Shown piece after piece: positions 45,646-55,741 of a stretch of 64,000 bases of DNA. The notes under the pieces were generated by a model. It made no database searches, was not told the origin of the DNA, and saw nothing but the letters and a program-made list of their open reading frames with translations. Position numbers and translations under genes: made by a program. How positions within the stretch are numbered: position 1 is the first letter of the stretch; each line of letters starts with the position of its first letter. The DNA is from Sapientia aquatica. GTDB lineage: Bacteria > Pseudomonadota > Gammaproteobacteria > Burkholderiales > Burkholderiaceae_D. The stretch is taken from positions 62,001 through 126,000 of the forward strand of contig NZ_SMYL01000004.1 of the NCBI RefSeq assembly GCF_004358105.1. Direction: 5' to 3'.

Positions 45646-48627
45646 ATGAGCAAAACCGCAACTACCAAGTCCACTTCTGAACTAAAAGGCAAGATTAGCA
45701 AGAGCAAGTCGCTCAAGCCTGCTTCAGCAATGCAAGCAGAGATCGAATCCGACAAAGAGTTGTTAGCGCTCTACGAGCGACGTGACCAAATTCGTGTACG
45801 TGGCGCGCGCACCCACAATCTAAAAAACATCAGCCTCGATTTGCCGCGCAATAAGCTCGTCGTCATCACTGGCTTATCGGGTTCGGGCAAATCGTCCTTG
45901 GCGTTTGACACCTTGTATGCCGAAGGCCAGCGCCGCTATGTGGAATCGCTGTCCGCTTATGCGCGCCAATTTTTGCAGTTGATGGAAAAGCCCGATGTTG
46001 ATTTGATTGAAGGCTTGTCGCCCGCAATCTCGATCGAGCAAAAAGCCACCTCACACAATCCCCGTTCCACCGTCGGAACGGTGACTGAGATTCACGATTA
46101 TTTGCGTTTGCTGTACGCCCGCGTTGGTACGCCATATTGCCCTGACCATCCAGAAAATCCGCTCGCTGCGCAATCGGTGTCGCAAATGGTGGATGCGGTG
46201 TTAGCGATGCCCGAAGATACGCGCTTAATGATTTTGGCGCCAGTGGTGAGCAATCGCAAAGGCGAGCACGTTGATTTCTTTGAGCAAATGCAAGCGCAAG
46301 GTTTTGTGCGTTTCCGCCTGCAAAGCGGCACTTCTGCGCCGCGTATCGTGGAAGTTGATGACCTACCCAAATTAAAGAAAACCGAGAAACATACCATCTC
46401 GGTGGTGATCGATCGAGTGAAGGTCAAAGCCGATATTAAACAACGCTTGGCCGAATCGTTTGAAACCGCGCTGCGCTTGGCCGAAGGGCGCGCAATTGCG
46501 ATGGAAATGGATTCCGATATTGAACATCTGTATTCCAATAAATTTGCCTGCCCAACTTGCGGCTATTCGCTGCAAGAATTAGAACCGCGTCTGTTCTCGT
46601 TCAACAATCCAATGGGTGCTTGTCCCGAATGCGATGGCTTAGGTCATATTGAATTTTTCGATCCAAAACGGATCGTCGCCTTCCCTAATTTATCGCTCGC
46701 CTCGGGCGCGGTAAAAGGCTGGGATAGACGCAACCAGTTCTACTTCCAAATGCTGTCCAACTTGGCGGCGTTTTACGAGTTCGATATCGATACACCGTTT
46801 GATCAATTGCCAGAGTCCGCGCAGCAAGTGATTTTGTATGGCTCAGGCAAACAGCACATCCCCTTCACCTATATTAATGAACGTGGCAAAACAGTGATTC
46901 GGGAACACAGCTTTGAAGGTGTCGTCACCAACTTGCAGCGTCGTTATCGCGAAACGGATTCGATGGCGGTCAAAGAAGAATTAGCCAAATTCATCAACGA
47001 AAAAGAATGTCCGTCCTGCCACGGGGCACGCTTGCGGGTTGAGGCGCGCTTTGTCAAAGTCGGTAGCGGCGAGCAAGAACGTCCGATTTATGAAATCAGC
47101 GCCCTGCCTTTGCGCAAGGCCTTGGATTTCTTTGAAACCTTGGTGCTCTCTGGAGCCAAGAAAGAAATCGCGGACCGGATTATCAAAGAAATTTCATCAC
47201 GCTTAACCTTCCTCAATAACGTCGGCTTGGACTATTTATCGCTTGATCGCAGCTCCGACACATTGTCAGGTGGCGAAGCGCAACGGATTCGTTTGGCCTC
47301 ACAAATTGGCTCTGGCTTGACTGGCGTCATGTATGTGTTAGATGAACCTTCCATCGGCTTGCATCAGCGCGACAATGATCGTTTGATCGGCACCTTGCAA
47401 CATCTGCGCGACATCGGCAATAGCGTGCTGGTGGTGGAACACGATGAGGATGCGATTCGCTGCGCCGATTACGTGGTCGATATGGGCTTAGGTGCTGGCG
47501 TGCATGGCGGCGAAGTCATTGCTGCGGGTAGCTTGGACGATATTTTGAGCAATAAGCGTTCTTTGACTGCGCAATATTTAAACGGCACGCTGAAAATCGC
47601 TGTACCAAAAAAACGCACCGCATTTAATGACGAAAAAGTCTTCACCATTACCGGCGCATCGGGCAACAATCTAAAAGACGTTACGCTAACCTTGCCAGTG
47701 GGTTTATTAACCTGCGTGACTGGCGTTTCGGGCTCCGGTAAGTCCACGCTGATTAACGACACACTGTACCTTGCAACCGCGCATCATATTTACGGTTCGC
47801 ACGCTGAACCAGCGCCGCACAAGAGCATCAGCGGCTTCGCGCATTTTGATAAAGTCATCTCGGTCGATCAAGGCCCGATTGGCCGCACGCCGCGCTCCAA
47901 TCCTGCCACCTACACCGGTTTGTTCACGCCGATCCGCGACCTGTTTGCGACCGTGCCCAGTGCCAAAGAACGCGGCTACAGCGCAGGACGTTTTTCGTTT
48001 AACGTCAAAGGCGGACGCTGCGAAGCGTGCCAAGGCGATGGCGTGATTAAAGTCGAGATGCACTTTTTGCCCGACGTGTACGTACCGTGCGATGTCTGCC
48101 ACGGCAAACGCTACAACCGCGAAACCTTGGAAGTGCTATACAAAGGCAAAAACATCCAAGAAGTCTTGGGCATGACGGTCGAAGAAGCGTATCAATTCTT
48201 TAGCGCTGTGCCACTGATCGCACGCAAATTGCAAACATTGTTGGACGTTGGTTTGGGCTATATCCGCTTAGGTCAGAGCGCTACAACCTTATCGGGCGGT
48301 GAAGCGCAGCGGGTAAAATTATCACTGGAATTATCCAAACGCGATACCGGTCGCACCTTATATATTTTGGACGAACCAACGACCGGTTTGCACTTCCACG
48401 ACATTGATTTGCTACTCAAAGTCATTCACCGATTGCGCGACCAAGGCAACACGGTCGTCATCATCGAACATAATTTGGATGTCATTAAAACCGCCGATTG
48501 GCTAATTGATTTAGGCCCCGAAGGTGGAGCAGGCGGCGGACAAATCGTGGCCACTGGCACACCAGAACAAGTGGCTAAGAACCCCAATAGCGCTACCGGA
48601 AAGTATTTATTGCCCTTACTTAAGTAA
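45646..48627 (+). CDS. uvrA: Excinuclease ABC subunit A
   Basis: Damage-sensing ATPase of nucleotide-excision repair. 993 residues. Two ABC modules with Walker [15 protein letters not shown] (about residue 85) and [13 protein letters not shown] (about 690), signatures [12 protein letters not shown] and [12 protein letters not shown], and two zinc sites (CPTCGYS...[14 protein letters not shown]...CDVCHG). The first ~48 residues are an extra Lys/Ser/Ala-rich, probably disordered stretch before the normal start [15 protein letters not shown]. coli UvrA is 940 residues. No LexA-type box is visible upstream. Divergent from the MFS-ssb pair. Confidence 0.97.
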   Translation: MSKTATTKSTSELKGKISKSKSLKPASAMQAEIESDKELLALYERRDQIRVRGARTHNLKNISLDLPRNKLVVITGLSGSGKSSLAFDTLYAEGQRRYVESLSAYARQFLQLMEKPDVDLIEGLSPAISIEQKATSHNPRSTVGTVTEIHDYLRLLYARVGTPYCPDHPENPLAAQSVSQMVDAVLAMPEDTRLMILAPVVSNRKGEHVDFFEQMQAQGFVRFRLQSGTSAPRIVEVDDLPKLKKTEKHTISVVIDRVKVKADIKQRLAESFETALRLAEGRAIAMEMDSDIEHLYSNKFACPTCGYSLQELEPRLFSFNNPMGACPECDGLGHIEFFDPKRIVAFPNLSLASGAVKGWDRRNQFYFQMLSNLAAFYEFDIDTPFDQLPESAQQVILYGSGKQHIPFTYINERGKTVIREHSFEGVVTNLQRRYRETDSMAVKEELAKFINEKECPSCHGARLRVEARFVKVGSGEQERPIYEISALPLRKALDFFETLVLSGAKKEIADRIIKEISSRLTFLNNVGLDYLSLDRSSDTLSGGEAQRIRLASQIGSGLTGVMYVLDEPSIGLHQRDNDRLIGTLQHLRDIGNSVLVVEHDEDAIRCADYVVDMGLGAGVHGGEVIAAGSLDDILSNKRSLTAQYLNGTLKIAVPKKRTAFNDEKVFTITGASGNNLKDVTLTLPVGLLTCVTGVSGSGKSTLINDTLYLATAHHIYGSHAEPAPHKSISGFAHFDKVISVDQGPIGRTPRSNPATYTGLFTPIRDLFATVPSAKERGYSAGRFSFNVKGGRCEACQGDGVIKVEMHFLPDVYVPCDVCHGKRYNRETLEVLYKGKNIQEVLGMTVEEAYQFFSAVPLIARKLQTLLDVGLGYIRLGQSATTLSGGEAQRVKLSLELSKRDTGRTLYILDEPTTGLHFHDIDLLLKVIHRLRDQGNTVVIIEHNLDVIKTADWLIDLGPEGGAGGGQIVATGTPEQVAKNPNSATGKYLLPLLK

Positions 48628-48656
48628 CCTAGTTTTTAAGACAAGTTGCCCACTAG

Positions 48657-48708
48657 AGCATTCAGCAAAGTCGGTTTTTAATGCGGCTTGGCTGAATGCT
48701 ATTTTTTT
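48657..48708 (+). terminator. Terminator of uvrA
   Basis: AGCATTCAGC (48657-48666) pairs perfectly with GCTGAATGCT (48691-48700), with an inner AAGTC/GGCTT pair, followed by seven T residues. Confidence 0.88.
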
Positions 48709-48778
48709 ACCATCTAAAATTGCGGACACCTTCCGTTCGGCATTACAATAAAACCACATGACAACCAAGGGGATTTGA

Positions 48779-49846
48779 TTGAACCGCAAAGCCGCACCTG
48801 CCGCGCCTTCTAGCACAAGCGATTCGAGCGCGGAACAACGCCGATTACAAATGGCGGACATTGCCCGCTTAGCCGGCGTGTCCACCTCCACAGTTTCGCG
48901 CGCATTGAGTGGTAGTAAATTGGTTAACGAGGAGACTCGCCAGCGGGTCGCTGATTTGGCGCGCTCATTAAACTACACCATCAATATCGGCGCGCAAAAT
49001 TTACGGCTTAAACAAAATCGCACCATCGCGGTAGTGGTTCCTTATGATGCGGCGACGCGCCAACATTTATCTGATCCGTTTTTTCTGTCCATGCTGGGTA
49101 GCTTGGCAGACGCCTTAACCGATCGTGGTTTTGATATGCTCTTGTCGCGGGTCGATTCAGAACAATTAGATTCAGTCTCGCAGCCCTTTGATACTGGACG
49201 CGCTATTGGCGTCATTTTGATTGGTCAATGGCGGCATCACGATCAGCTTAATAAAATTACCGCACGTGGTGTGCCTATCGTGGTCTGGGGCGCGCAATTA
49301 GAGCGCCAGATGTATGTGACTATCGGTAGCGACAATGTGGCGGGCGGCTTTTTGGCGACGGAACATTTGATTAACAATGGCCGTAAAAAAATTGCATTTT
49401 TTGGTGACGTGCAATTGCCCGAAGTGGCAAGTCGACATGAAGGTTATCGCAAAGCGTTAGCCGCGCACCAAATTCCTTACGACGAACAGTTAGTGGTCCC
49501 AGCATCATTTTTAGAAAACGGTGGTCGCATCGCGATGGCAGAACTAGCGAGCAGAAAAGTCAACTACGACGGCTTATTTTGTTGCAGCGATTTACTGGCC
49601 ATGAGCGCAATCAATATTATGCGTGCTGACAAAAAGCGGGTACCCGAAGACGTCGCGGTGGTGGGCTACGACGATATTGAATTAGCGCGTTATTTCCATC
49701 CGCCATTAACCACTGTGCGCCAGCCTATGCAAGTGGCTGGCTTAGCGTTGGTCGATGCCTTATTGAATTTAATTGATCAAAAACCGGAAGCGCCCCATCT
49801 GCTGCCAACTGAACTCATTTGCCGATCAAGCAGCGGCAATAAATAA
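48779..49846 (+). CDS. suxR: LacI-family regulator of the sucrose locus
   Basis: Sugar-responsive repressor of 355 residues. After a 24-residue Ala/Ser-rich leader comes the helix-turn-helix MADIARLAGVSTSTVSRALSGS and hinge (residues 25-80), then a periplasmic-binding-protein-like effector domain (VVVPYDAATRQHL; GYDDIELARYFHPPLTTVRQP). The start is TTG at 48779 with AAGGGG seven bases upstream; a nearby ATG at 48758 closes after six codons. The gene name follows the Xanthomonas sux system by position and neighbours. It likely binds the two palindromes at 52387 and 52702. Confidence 0.86.
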   Translation: MNRKAAPAAPSSTSDSSAEQRRLQMADIARLAGVSTSTVSRALSGSKLVNEETRQRVADLARSLNYTINIGAQNLRLKQNRTIAVVVPYDAATRQHLSDPFFLSMLGSLADALTDRGFDMLLSRVDSEQLDSVSQPFDTGRAIGVILIGQWRHHDQLNKITARGVPIVVWGAQLERQMYVTIGSDNVAGGFLATEHLINNGRKKIAFFGDVQLPEVASRHEGYRKALAAHQIPYDEQLVVPASFLENGGRIAMAELASRKVNYDGLFCCSDLLAMSAINIMRADKKRVPEDVAVVGYDDIELARYFHPPLTTVRQPMQVAGLALVDALLNLIDQKPEAPHLLPTELICRSSSGNK

Positions 49847-49860
49847 GCAACTCCAGATCA

Positions 49861-49901
49861 AAAAAAACCGCCTGAATGCAATGCACTCAGGCGGTTTTTT
49901 A
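49861..49901. terminator. Bidirectional terminator between regulator and receptor genes
   Basis: CCGCCTGA (49868-49875) pairs with TCAGGCGG (49887-49894), with A run before and T run after, serving both converging genes. Confidence 0.93.
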
Positions 49902-49940
49902 TTGCTGCTCTTACTTCTGTTAATGCTATAGCTGCCCCAA

Positions 49941-52295
49941 TTAGAACGAATATTTCAGGCCCAGTTTAGCGGTGCGTCCATTAATCGAGCGTGCGCCTTG
50001 ACCATTGTCGTATTCAGTCCAACCAATTTTATTGAACAGATTATTCGCGCTCAATGCCACTGTCGCACGCGGGCTGATTTGGTAATTACCAAATACGTTC
50101 ACAGTGTAATAGCTAGGCATGATGATCGAATTTTGATTGTCGCCGAACGATTTATCGGTACCAATCAAACTACCGCCCAGAACGAAATCACCAAAGCGAT
50201 ACGATGGAACGACTTGGTAAATATACTTCGCTAAACGTTGCGGTTGATTGCCAACTATCGTTGAATCTAACGCACTAACGATTTGGGCGTCAGTGTAGGT
50301 AAAGCCGCCGCTGATATTGAAGCCGCCAACACGGTAAGCGCTTTCTACTTCAAGACCTTTTGCGGTGTAGGTATTTTGCGTGAGCAAGCGAGTTGTTAAA
50401 TCGTAGTTACCTTCTTCCGTATTCGCTTTAAACGCCGTCACAAAAGTACTGAAACCACCTTCGCGCCATTTCACACCCAACTCAGTTTGTTTCACTGTGT
50501 TGATTGGAATTGGCGAACCGCCGATAAAGGGGCCGCCCATACGTTCCACCACGTTAAACGCAGCGCCATCGCTGTAGCGGGCAAATACCGCCAAGTTGCT
50601 AGTGAGTTTGTAGTTACCACCCAAGGAGTAAGAATTATTATCCTTGCTGTAGCTCACCGGCGTGTCCGGCAATGCTGGGAATGTGCCCGGTGCATACGTG
50701 CCAGCGCCAGTCGCGCTGGTTTGCGCGCCAGTTACTTTTTGCATATCACGACGCAATCCGCCGTCTAAATTTAACGGGCCAGCTTCGTAGTCAAAGTTGA
50801 CGTAAGGCGAGCTCATATCGTATTGAATCGCGCGCGTTTGATTACCCCACCAAGTCGATTGTGGCAACAAGCCAGCGGCGTTAGTTTGCACGCCGCTGTT
50901 ATTTAATCCAGCCAACAATGAAGGCTGATCACCGGTTGCACTCAACAAATAATGCGGCAGATTTTGGGTCACGCCTATATGCTGATTATTGATATCCCAC
51001 CCAACCAAAGTCGTTAATTTGCCGCCAGTGGCAACGTCAAAAGTCTTGGATAATTTCAAGCCATTGACTGTGCTACCTAAGTCATCAAACGAAGCATTAA
51101 AGGCCGACACTTCAATCGCGTTGCCAGTGTAGGCCTGGCCTTTGTTTGGACCGCTGGCGTAAGTGGTACCTGCTGATGCGGCAAATGTTGGGCCGGTTGG
51201 GTAACCAGATTCAAAGCTGCCGGTTTTTTCGGATTTGCGGAAATTTTCATCCAACGTCCAACCATTGCCCAGTTTGAAGGAGCCTTGCAAACCCAGCGCA
51301 TTTTCTTTAACAGTCAAGCCAGTGTTGAGGTTAGTTAATGTGGTCGTACCAGAACTATTGACGCCGACAATGCTGCTCCAATAAGGCGAGTAGTAGCTTG
51401 CTGTGCGTGGATCGTAGCCAGTTGCAGCACTGATCGTGCCGGGATTGGATTTAGTTGGATTTGCTGTACTCAGGCTAAATGGCACTGGCATGTTGAGCGG
51501 AGTTTGGTCGTCCAAATGCTTCACGCTGACACGAATAAAACTGCCATCGCTGAAATCGTGGGTAATGTTGGCCTTGATTTGACCGCCGCTTTCGATCGGC
51601 ACATTTCCGTTACGTGAGCCTTCGCCATCACGATAAAAACCGCCTACGAAGAACCGGGTAGTTGGCGAAATGTGCGCGCCATAATCAAAATCTAAACGGG
51701 TTTCTTTAAAACCTAAACCCTTGGTAATCCCAACACTACCACCTTCTTCTTGGCCGGTTTTGGTGATGAAATTAATGATACCGCCTGGTGAATTGCTACC
51801 CAAAACGGAGGAAGCGCCACCGCGCACTGCTTCGATGTGATCTAAGGAATTGTCGAGCTTCACAAACATATCTGGCGTAACGAAAGCGTAGTCACCGTTT
51901 TGTAAAACCGGCAAACCGTCTTCTTGGAAACCAACATAACGTGCACCACCAGCAGAGATTGGGATTCCGCGTACCGTCACATTGGTATTACCTTCGCCAG
52001 CGGATGCTTCGGAGTGCACACCGGGAATCGAACGCAAGGCATCGGCCGAGCTGATTGGCGCTGAGAGTTGCAACTGCTCTGCATCAATCGTACTGATCGA
52101 GATGCTAGAGCGCATTTTGGTCACGCCGACTGGCGCACCGGTTACAACAACTTGTTCCAAATTGAGTGAGTTGGCATCCGTTGCGGCTGGTGCTGCAGGT
52201 TGTCCTGCTTGCTGCGCATAGGCAGTGCCCAACTGAAACATGGCGAGCGAAACGGCGGCGGCTAAGCCGGTGACTTTCATTGTGCGTGTGTTCAT
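49941..52295 (-). CDS. suxA: TonB-dependent receptor of the sucrose locus
   Basis: A 784-residue outer-membrane receptor with signal peptide (residues 1-27, ending AYAQQ), TonB-box-like EQVVVTGAP near residue 48, plug domain (NVTVRGIPISAGGARYVGFQEDGLPVL; IEAVRGGASSVLGSNSPGGIINFITKTG) and a barrel ending GRTAKLGLKYSF. AGGGAGA precedes the ATG. Position with a LacI regulator, GH13 sucrose enzyme, fructokinase and MFS permease suggests it imports sucrose, as SuxA does in Xanthomonas. Substrate is inferred. Confidence 0.88.
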   Translation of the reverse strand: MNTRTMKVTGLAAAVSLAMFQLGTAYAQQAGQPAAPAATDANSLNLEQVVVTGAPVGVTKMRSSISISTIDAEQLQLSAPISSADALRSIPGVHSEASAGEGNTNVTVRGIPISAGGARYVGFQEDGLPVLQNGDYAFVTPDMFVKLDNSLDHIEAVRGGASSVLGSNSPGGIINFITKTGQEEGGSVGITKGLGFKETRLDFDYGAHISPTTRFFVGGFYRDGEGSRNGNVPIESGGQIKANITHDFSDGSFIRVSVKHLDDQTPLNMPVPFSLSTANPTKSNPGTISAATGYDPRTASYYSPYWSSIVGVNSSGTTTLTNLNTGLTVKENALGLQGSFKLGNGWTLDENFRKSEKTGSFESGYPTGPTFAASAGTTYASGPNKGQAYTGNAIEVSAFNASFDDLGSTVNGLKLSKTFDVATGGKLTTLVGWDINNQHIGVTQNLPHYLLSATGDQPSLLAGLNNSGVQTNAAGLLPQSTWWGNQTRAIQYDMSSPYVNFDYEAGPLNLDGGLRRDMQKVTGAQTSATGAGTYAPGTFPALPDTPVSYSKDNNSYSLGGNYKLTSNLAVFARYSDGAAFNVVERMGGPFIGGSPIPINTVKQTELGVKWREGGFSTFVTAFKANTEEGNYDLTTRLLTQNTYTAKGLEVESAYRVGGFNISGGFTYTDAQIVSALDSTIVGNQPQRLAKYIYQVVPSYRFGDFVLGGSLIGTDKSFGDNQNSIIMPSYYTVNVFGNYQISPRATVALSANNLFNKIGWTEYDNGQGARSINGRTAKLGLKYSF

Positions 52296-52386
52296 TTTAT
52301 CTCCCTAATTTTTGAATTTAGTATTGCCCGAAATCCTGACGATTTCTTTACTTGACTACTCCCCTTTACCCACACCAACAATTTAT

Positions 52387-52400
52387 TGCAAACGGTTGCA
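52387..52400. promoter_or_regulatory. LacI-type operator upstream of the receptor gene
   Basis: TGCAAACGGTTGCA, a near-perfect palindrome with central CG, the shape of LacI/GalR-family operators. It lies 92 bases upstream of the receptor ATG. A TTGCAA half-site at 52386-52391 could be the -35 of a minus-strand promoter with a weak -10 (TAAAGG) 17 bases on. Confidence 0.75.
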
Positions 52401-52701
52401 AAGAAAAAAGAAGTTGGATTGAATTATCTTCTTCGCTGAAATTTTATGCAACCATGCAGCGCAGCAAATTGAATTTTTAGCGGGACAAAATGTATTCAAT
52501 CCATCAAAAAATTATTCTTTTTAAAATCCAATAATTCCACAGCAAATACCTGATTCAATAGGAGAAATAATTTTTTTCACGGGAAATTTAGCGCCTCGCA
52601 AAAGATTCAAAATATTTTTCAACTAGCGCAGATTTTGTCGCCCAGCGACCACATAAACAGCCCAAAGCGAAAAGGTTTGCTGCGTCGCAAAATGAAATTT
52701 A

Positions 52702-52717
52702 TTGAAATCGATTGCAA
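52702..52717. promoter_or_regulatory. LacI-type operator upstream of the GH13 gene
   Basis: TTGAAATCGATTGCAA, palindromic but for one pair, with central TCGA. It shares the outer half-site TTGCAA and central CG with the site at 52387-52400. It ends 88 bases before the GH13 ATG, mirroring the other site's distance. Confidence 0.72.
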
Positions 52718-52740
52718 TCCTCTAATGAAGATCCGATAAT
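52712..52740 (+). promoter_or_regulatory. Sigma-70 promoter of the GH13 operon
   Basis: -35 TTGCAA (52712-52717) and -10 GATAAT (52735-52740) with a 17-base spacer. The -35 is one half of the LacI-type palindrome, so a bound repressor would block RNA polymerase. Confidence 0.65.
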
Positions 52741-52805
52741 TTGCATCAGTCGGCGAAGCCCGCTCGGTAAAATTACGTTGTCTAACACTAGTACGCATTA
52801 TTAGA

Positions 52806-54752
52806 TTGAAGATTCGCATGCCTCTCTTGACCAACATCCTTGAACAAATGCTGACGCACATCCCTGTCGAGCGACACGAGGTTGTCCGCGCACGCTTTAA
52901 TTCCAGCGCCCAGGTGCTATTCGATCGACTCTCACTGCTTTATGGACAGCAGGCCAATTTTGAAGATTGGGTGATTCAATTGATGACGCGCGTAGCCAAC
53001 GTCCATGCACAACGCAGTGATGAACTACTGAGCCTCGATGCACAGCGCGAAGCCAATCCTAATTGGTTCACGCAGCAAACGATGTTGGGTTATTGCGCTT
53101 ACGTCGATCGCTTTGCGGGAACACTGCAAGGCGTGAATCAAAAAATTGATCATCTCGCCGAGCTAGGGGTGACCTATTTGCACCTACTGCCGTTTCTGCG
53201 CGCCCGCGCTGGTGACAACGATGGCGGATTCGCCGTGGCCAGTTACAACGAGATCGAACCGCGCTTAGGTAACATGGATGATTTGCGCGATTTAACTCAG
53301 CATCTGCGCGACCGCGGCATTAGCTTGTGCAGCGATTTTGTGTTGAATCACGTAGCCGACGATCATCCTTGGGCCTTGGCAGCAAAGTCCGGCAGCAGCA
53401 AAGAACTAGACTATTTTTATAGCTACGCTGATCGAACCCAGCCCGATATTTACGAGCGCGATTTGGGACAAATCTTTCCCCAAGCAGCGCCGGGTAATTT
53501 TAGTTTTGATGCGACATTGCATCGCTGGGTGTGGACGACTTTTTATCCTTATCAATGGGATTTAAATTACACCAATCCCGCTGTGTTTGAAGAAATGGCG
53601 CTGGCTTTATTGGAGCTGTCCAATAATGGCGTCGAAGTTTTTCGACTTGATTCCACCGCTTTTTTATGGAAGCGCGCAGGCACCAATTGCATGAACCAGC
53701 CTGAAGCACATTGGATTTTGCAAGCACTGCGCAGCATCGTCGCTATTGCCGCGCCGGGCGTGTTGCTGAAAGCCGAAGCGATCGTCCCAACCGCGCAATT
53801 ACCAGCCTACTTTGGCACACAAAATCCAGCGACGCCGGAATGCCATTTGGCCTATCACAGCAGTTTAATGGCAGCGAGTTGGGGCGCGTTGGCGGAGCAA
53901 AATGCCGAACTGATTTATAACGTCATGCAAGCGACGCCACCATTGCCCGATCAAACATCGTGGCTGACTTATATCCGCTGTCATGATGACATTGGTTGGA
54001 ATGTGATCCGCCCTGAGGCGAACCAAGATAATCAAAACGCCCAAGAACGCTTGCGCCATATCGCACAATTTTTTGCCGGCGCAGCAAATAGCTTTGCACG
54101 CGGCGCCAGCTTTCAAGCCAGCGATGCTAACGCGGTGCATGGCACCAATGGAATGAGTTCCGCGCTGACAGGTTTTGCCAGCGCCAGCACACCGCAGGAA
54201 TTGGAATTAGCCCAGCGCCGCCTATTATTGTTATACGGCGTGAGTTTTTGTTTTGGTGGAATGCCGCTGATTTACATGGGCGACGAAATCGCACAAGCCA
54301 ACGATGAGAACTACATTAATGTGCCCGAGTACGCCAATGACAGCCGCTGGTTGCAACGTCCGTTTCTCGATCAAGCGGCATTTAATGCACGCCACGATAG
54401 AGCGACACAATCGGGAAATTTATTTGCCCAACTTTGTCATTTGTTAGAACGCCGTCGCAGCTTGCCCATGCTAGCCGCAGCAACACCGATTACGGTGCTT
54501 CGCCATCGCAATTCCGCTTTGCTCACCTTTGTACGCGGGGAATCGACAAATACATCGACAAACACATCGAATGCGAACAATGCATTACTATTTATCGGTA
54601 ATTTTTCCGACCAAGCGCAGACACTCGTGTTAAATCAACTTAGTTTGCCAAGCCCGATAAATTCGTGGTTAGATCAGCTTACGCAACAGCATTACACAGA
54701 TACCATCGTCATCGAACCGTGGTCGCAACATTGGTTAAGCGCAGCAACATAA
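52806..54752 (+). CDS. suxB: Amylosucrase or sucrose hydrolase (GH13)
   Basis: Cleaves sucrose through a glucosyl-enzyme and passes glucose to a glucan (amylosucrase) or to water (sucrose hydrolase). 648 residues: N-terminal helical part, barrel start YCAYVDRFAGTLQG, nucleophile Asp282 (VEVFRLDSTAFLW), acid/base Glu324 (LLKAEAIV), third acid Asp394 (RCHDDIGW). The acceptor-site Arg226 of Neisseria amylosucrase corresponds to Gly221 here (LGQIFP). Sucrose hydrolase of Xanthomonas also lacks that Arg, so hydrolysis is a fair alternative. No signal peptide, so it acts in the cytosol on imported sucrose. First of three plus-strand genes. Confidence 0.9.
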   Translation: MKIRMPLLTNILEQMLTHIPVERHEVVRARFNSSAQVLFDRLSLLYGQQANFEDWVIQLMTRVANVHAQRSDELLSLDAQREANPNWFTQQTMLGYCAYVDRFAGTLQGVNQKIDHLAELGVTYLHLLPFLRARAGDNDGGFAVASYNEIEPRLGNMDDLRDLTQHLRDRGISLCSDFVLNHVADDHPWALAAKSGSSKELDYFYSYADRTQPDIYERDLGQIFPQAAPGNFSFDATLHRWVWTTFYPYQWDLNYTNPAVFEEMALALLELSNNGVEVFRLDSTAFLWKRAGTNCMNQPEAHWILQALRSIVAIAAPGVLLKAEAIVPTAQLPAYFGTQNPATPECHLAYHSSLMAASWGALAEQNAELIYNVMQATPPLPDQTSWLTYIRCHDDIGWNVIRPEANQDNQNAQERLRHIAQFFAGAANSFARGASFQASDANAVHGTNGMSSALTGFASASTPQELELAQRRLLLLYGVSFCFGGMPLIYMGDEIAQANDENYINVPEYANDSRWLQRPFLDQAAFNARHDRATQSGNLFAQLCHLLERRRSLPMLAAATPITVLRHRNSALLTFVRGESTNTSTNTSNANNALLFIGNFSDQAQTLVLNQLSLPSPINSWLDQLTQQHYTDTIVIEPWSQHWLSAAT

Positions 54753-54769
54753 TAAAGTTGGAGACAGCA

Positions 54770-55741
54770 ATGAGTACGAACACAGCAGCGCCTATCGTCG
54801 TTTTTGGCGAGGCCTTAATTGATATTTTTCCGGATCAAAAAATTGTTGGTGGTGCGCCCTTTAATGTGGCGCGCGCTTTGGCTAGCCTTAATTGTCCAGC
54901 CTTTTTTATTAGCCGAGTTGGGATAGACGACCATGCCAACTTAATTCGGCACGAATGTAGCAAGTTCAATCTTTCGCCAAACGGAATTCAACTCGATGCG
55001 CTCGCGCCCACTGGGCAAGTCACGGTCGAAATGTCGGGCAGCAGCCATCGCTTTATTATCGAACCAGATCAGGCCTACGATTACATCAATGAATATTCGG
55101 CCAAGCTAGCGCTAGCGGACGCGTATCCCCGGCAAAAACCGGCCATTATTTATTTCGGCATGTTGGCCCAGCGCAGCGAAGCATCGCGCCGCAGTTTGTA
55201 TTCCTTGCTCAATGACAGCTCAGCGCCGACCTATTTAGATTTGAATTTGCGCGAAGGCCAATTCACGCTGGAAAATATTTATACGGCGCTTAACCACACC
55301 GATATTTTGAAGGTCAACGAAGACGAATTGCAGTTACTGTTGACCGAATTTATTGAAGCTCCGGAATCGGATTTCGCCATTCCCTTACATATCGATCACG
55401 CTAAATCAGCCGTGAGCCAATTGATTAAACGCTTTGACCTGCAAGCGGTGGTCATTACTTTGGGCGAACGTGGTTATGCCTACATGGATTCCAACGGTCA
55501 GGTTTTAGCTAGCCAGCAAGCACCCAAACCCGCGCTGATGATCGATACGGTCGGATGCGGTGATGCGTTTTCGGCGATATTTTTGGCCGGTAAATTATTC
55601 GGCTGGCCGATCCAACAAAGCTTAGATCGGGCACAAACGTTTGCTAGCGCGGTATGCGGGATTAAGGGCGCCGTATCTAATGACCCAGCGTTTTATCAAC
55701 AGTGGCAATCGCTCTGGATAGAGCAGGAATCCGCACAATGA
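54770..55741 (+). CDS. Fructokinase (PfkB family)
   Basis: Phosphorylates the fructose released from sucrose to fructose 6-phosphate. 323 residues with PfkB motif 1 GGAPFNVARALASL and motif 2 DTVGCGDAFSAIFLAG, the latter with the catalytic Asp. Start at 54770 (MSTNTAAPIVVFGEALIDIFP) with GGAGA upstream; the longer frame runs back into the GH13 gene. It starts 17 bases after the GH13 stop and its stop overlaps the permease start. Confidence 0.92.
   Translation: MSTNTAAPIVVFGEALIDIFPDQKIVGGAPFNVARALASLNCPAFFISRVGIDDHANLIRHECSKFNLSPNGIQLDALAPTGQVTVEMSGSSHRFIIEPDQAYDYINEYSAKLALADAYPRQKPAIIYFGMLAQRSEASRRSLYSLLNDSSAPTYLDLNLREGQFTLENIYTALNHTDILKVNEDELQLLLTEFIEAPESDFAIPLHIDHAKSAVSQLIKRFDLQAVVITLGERGYAYMDSNGQVLASQQAPKPALMIDTVGCGDAFSAIFLAGKLFGWPIQQSLDRAQTFASAVCGIKGAVSNDPAFYQQWQSLWIEQESAQ

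Larger units (their letters stand above)
52296..52805. other. Control region of the sucrose locus
   Basis: 510 AT-rich bases between the divergent receptor and amylosucrase genes. It holds the two LacI-type palindromes and a sigma-70 promoter for the GH13 gene. No gene is seen. Confidence 0.7.

Noticed and set aside
48758-48778. ATG start for the LacI regulator
   Set aside because: The ATG at 48758 opens a frame closed by TGA after six codons; the TTG at 48779 has a proper ribosome site.
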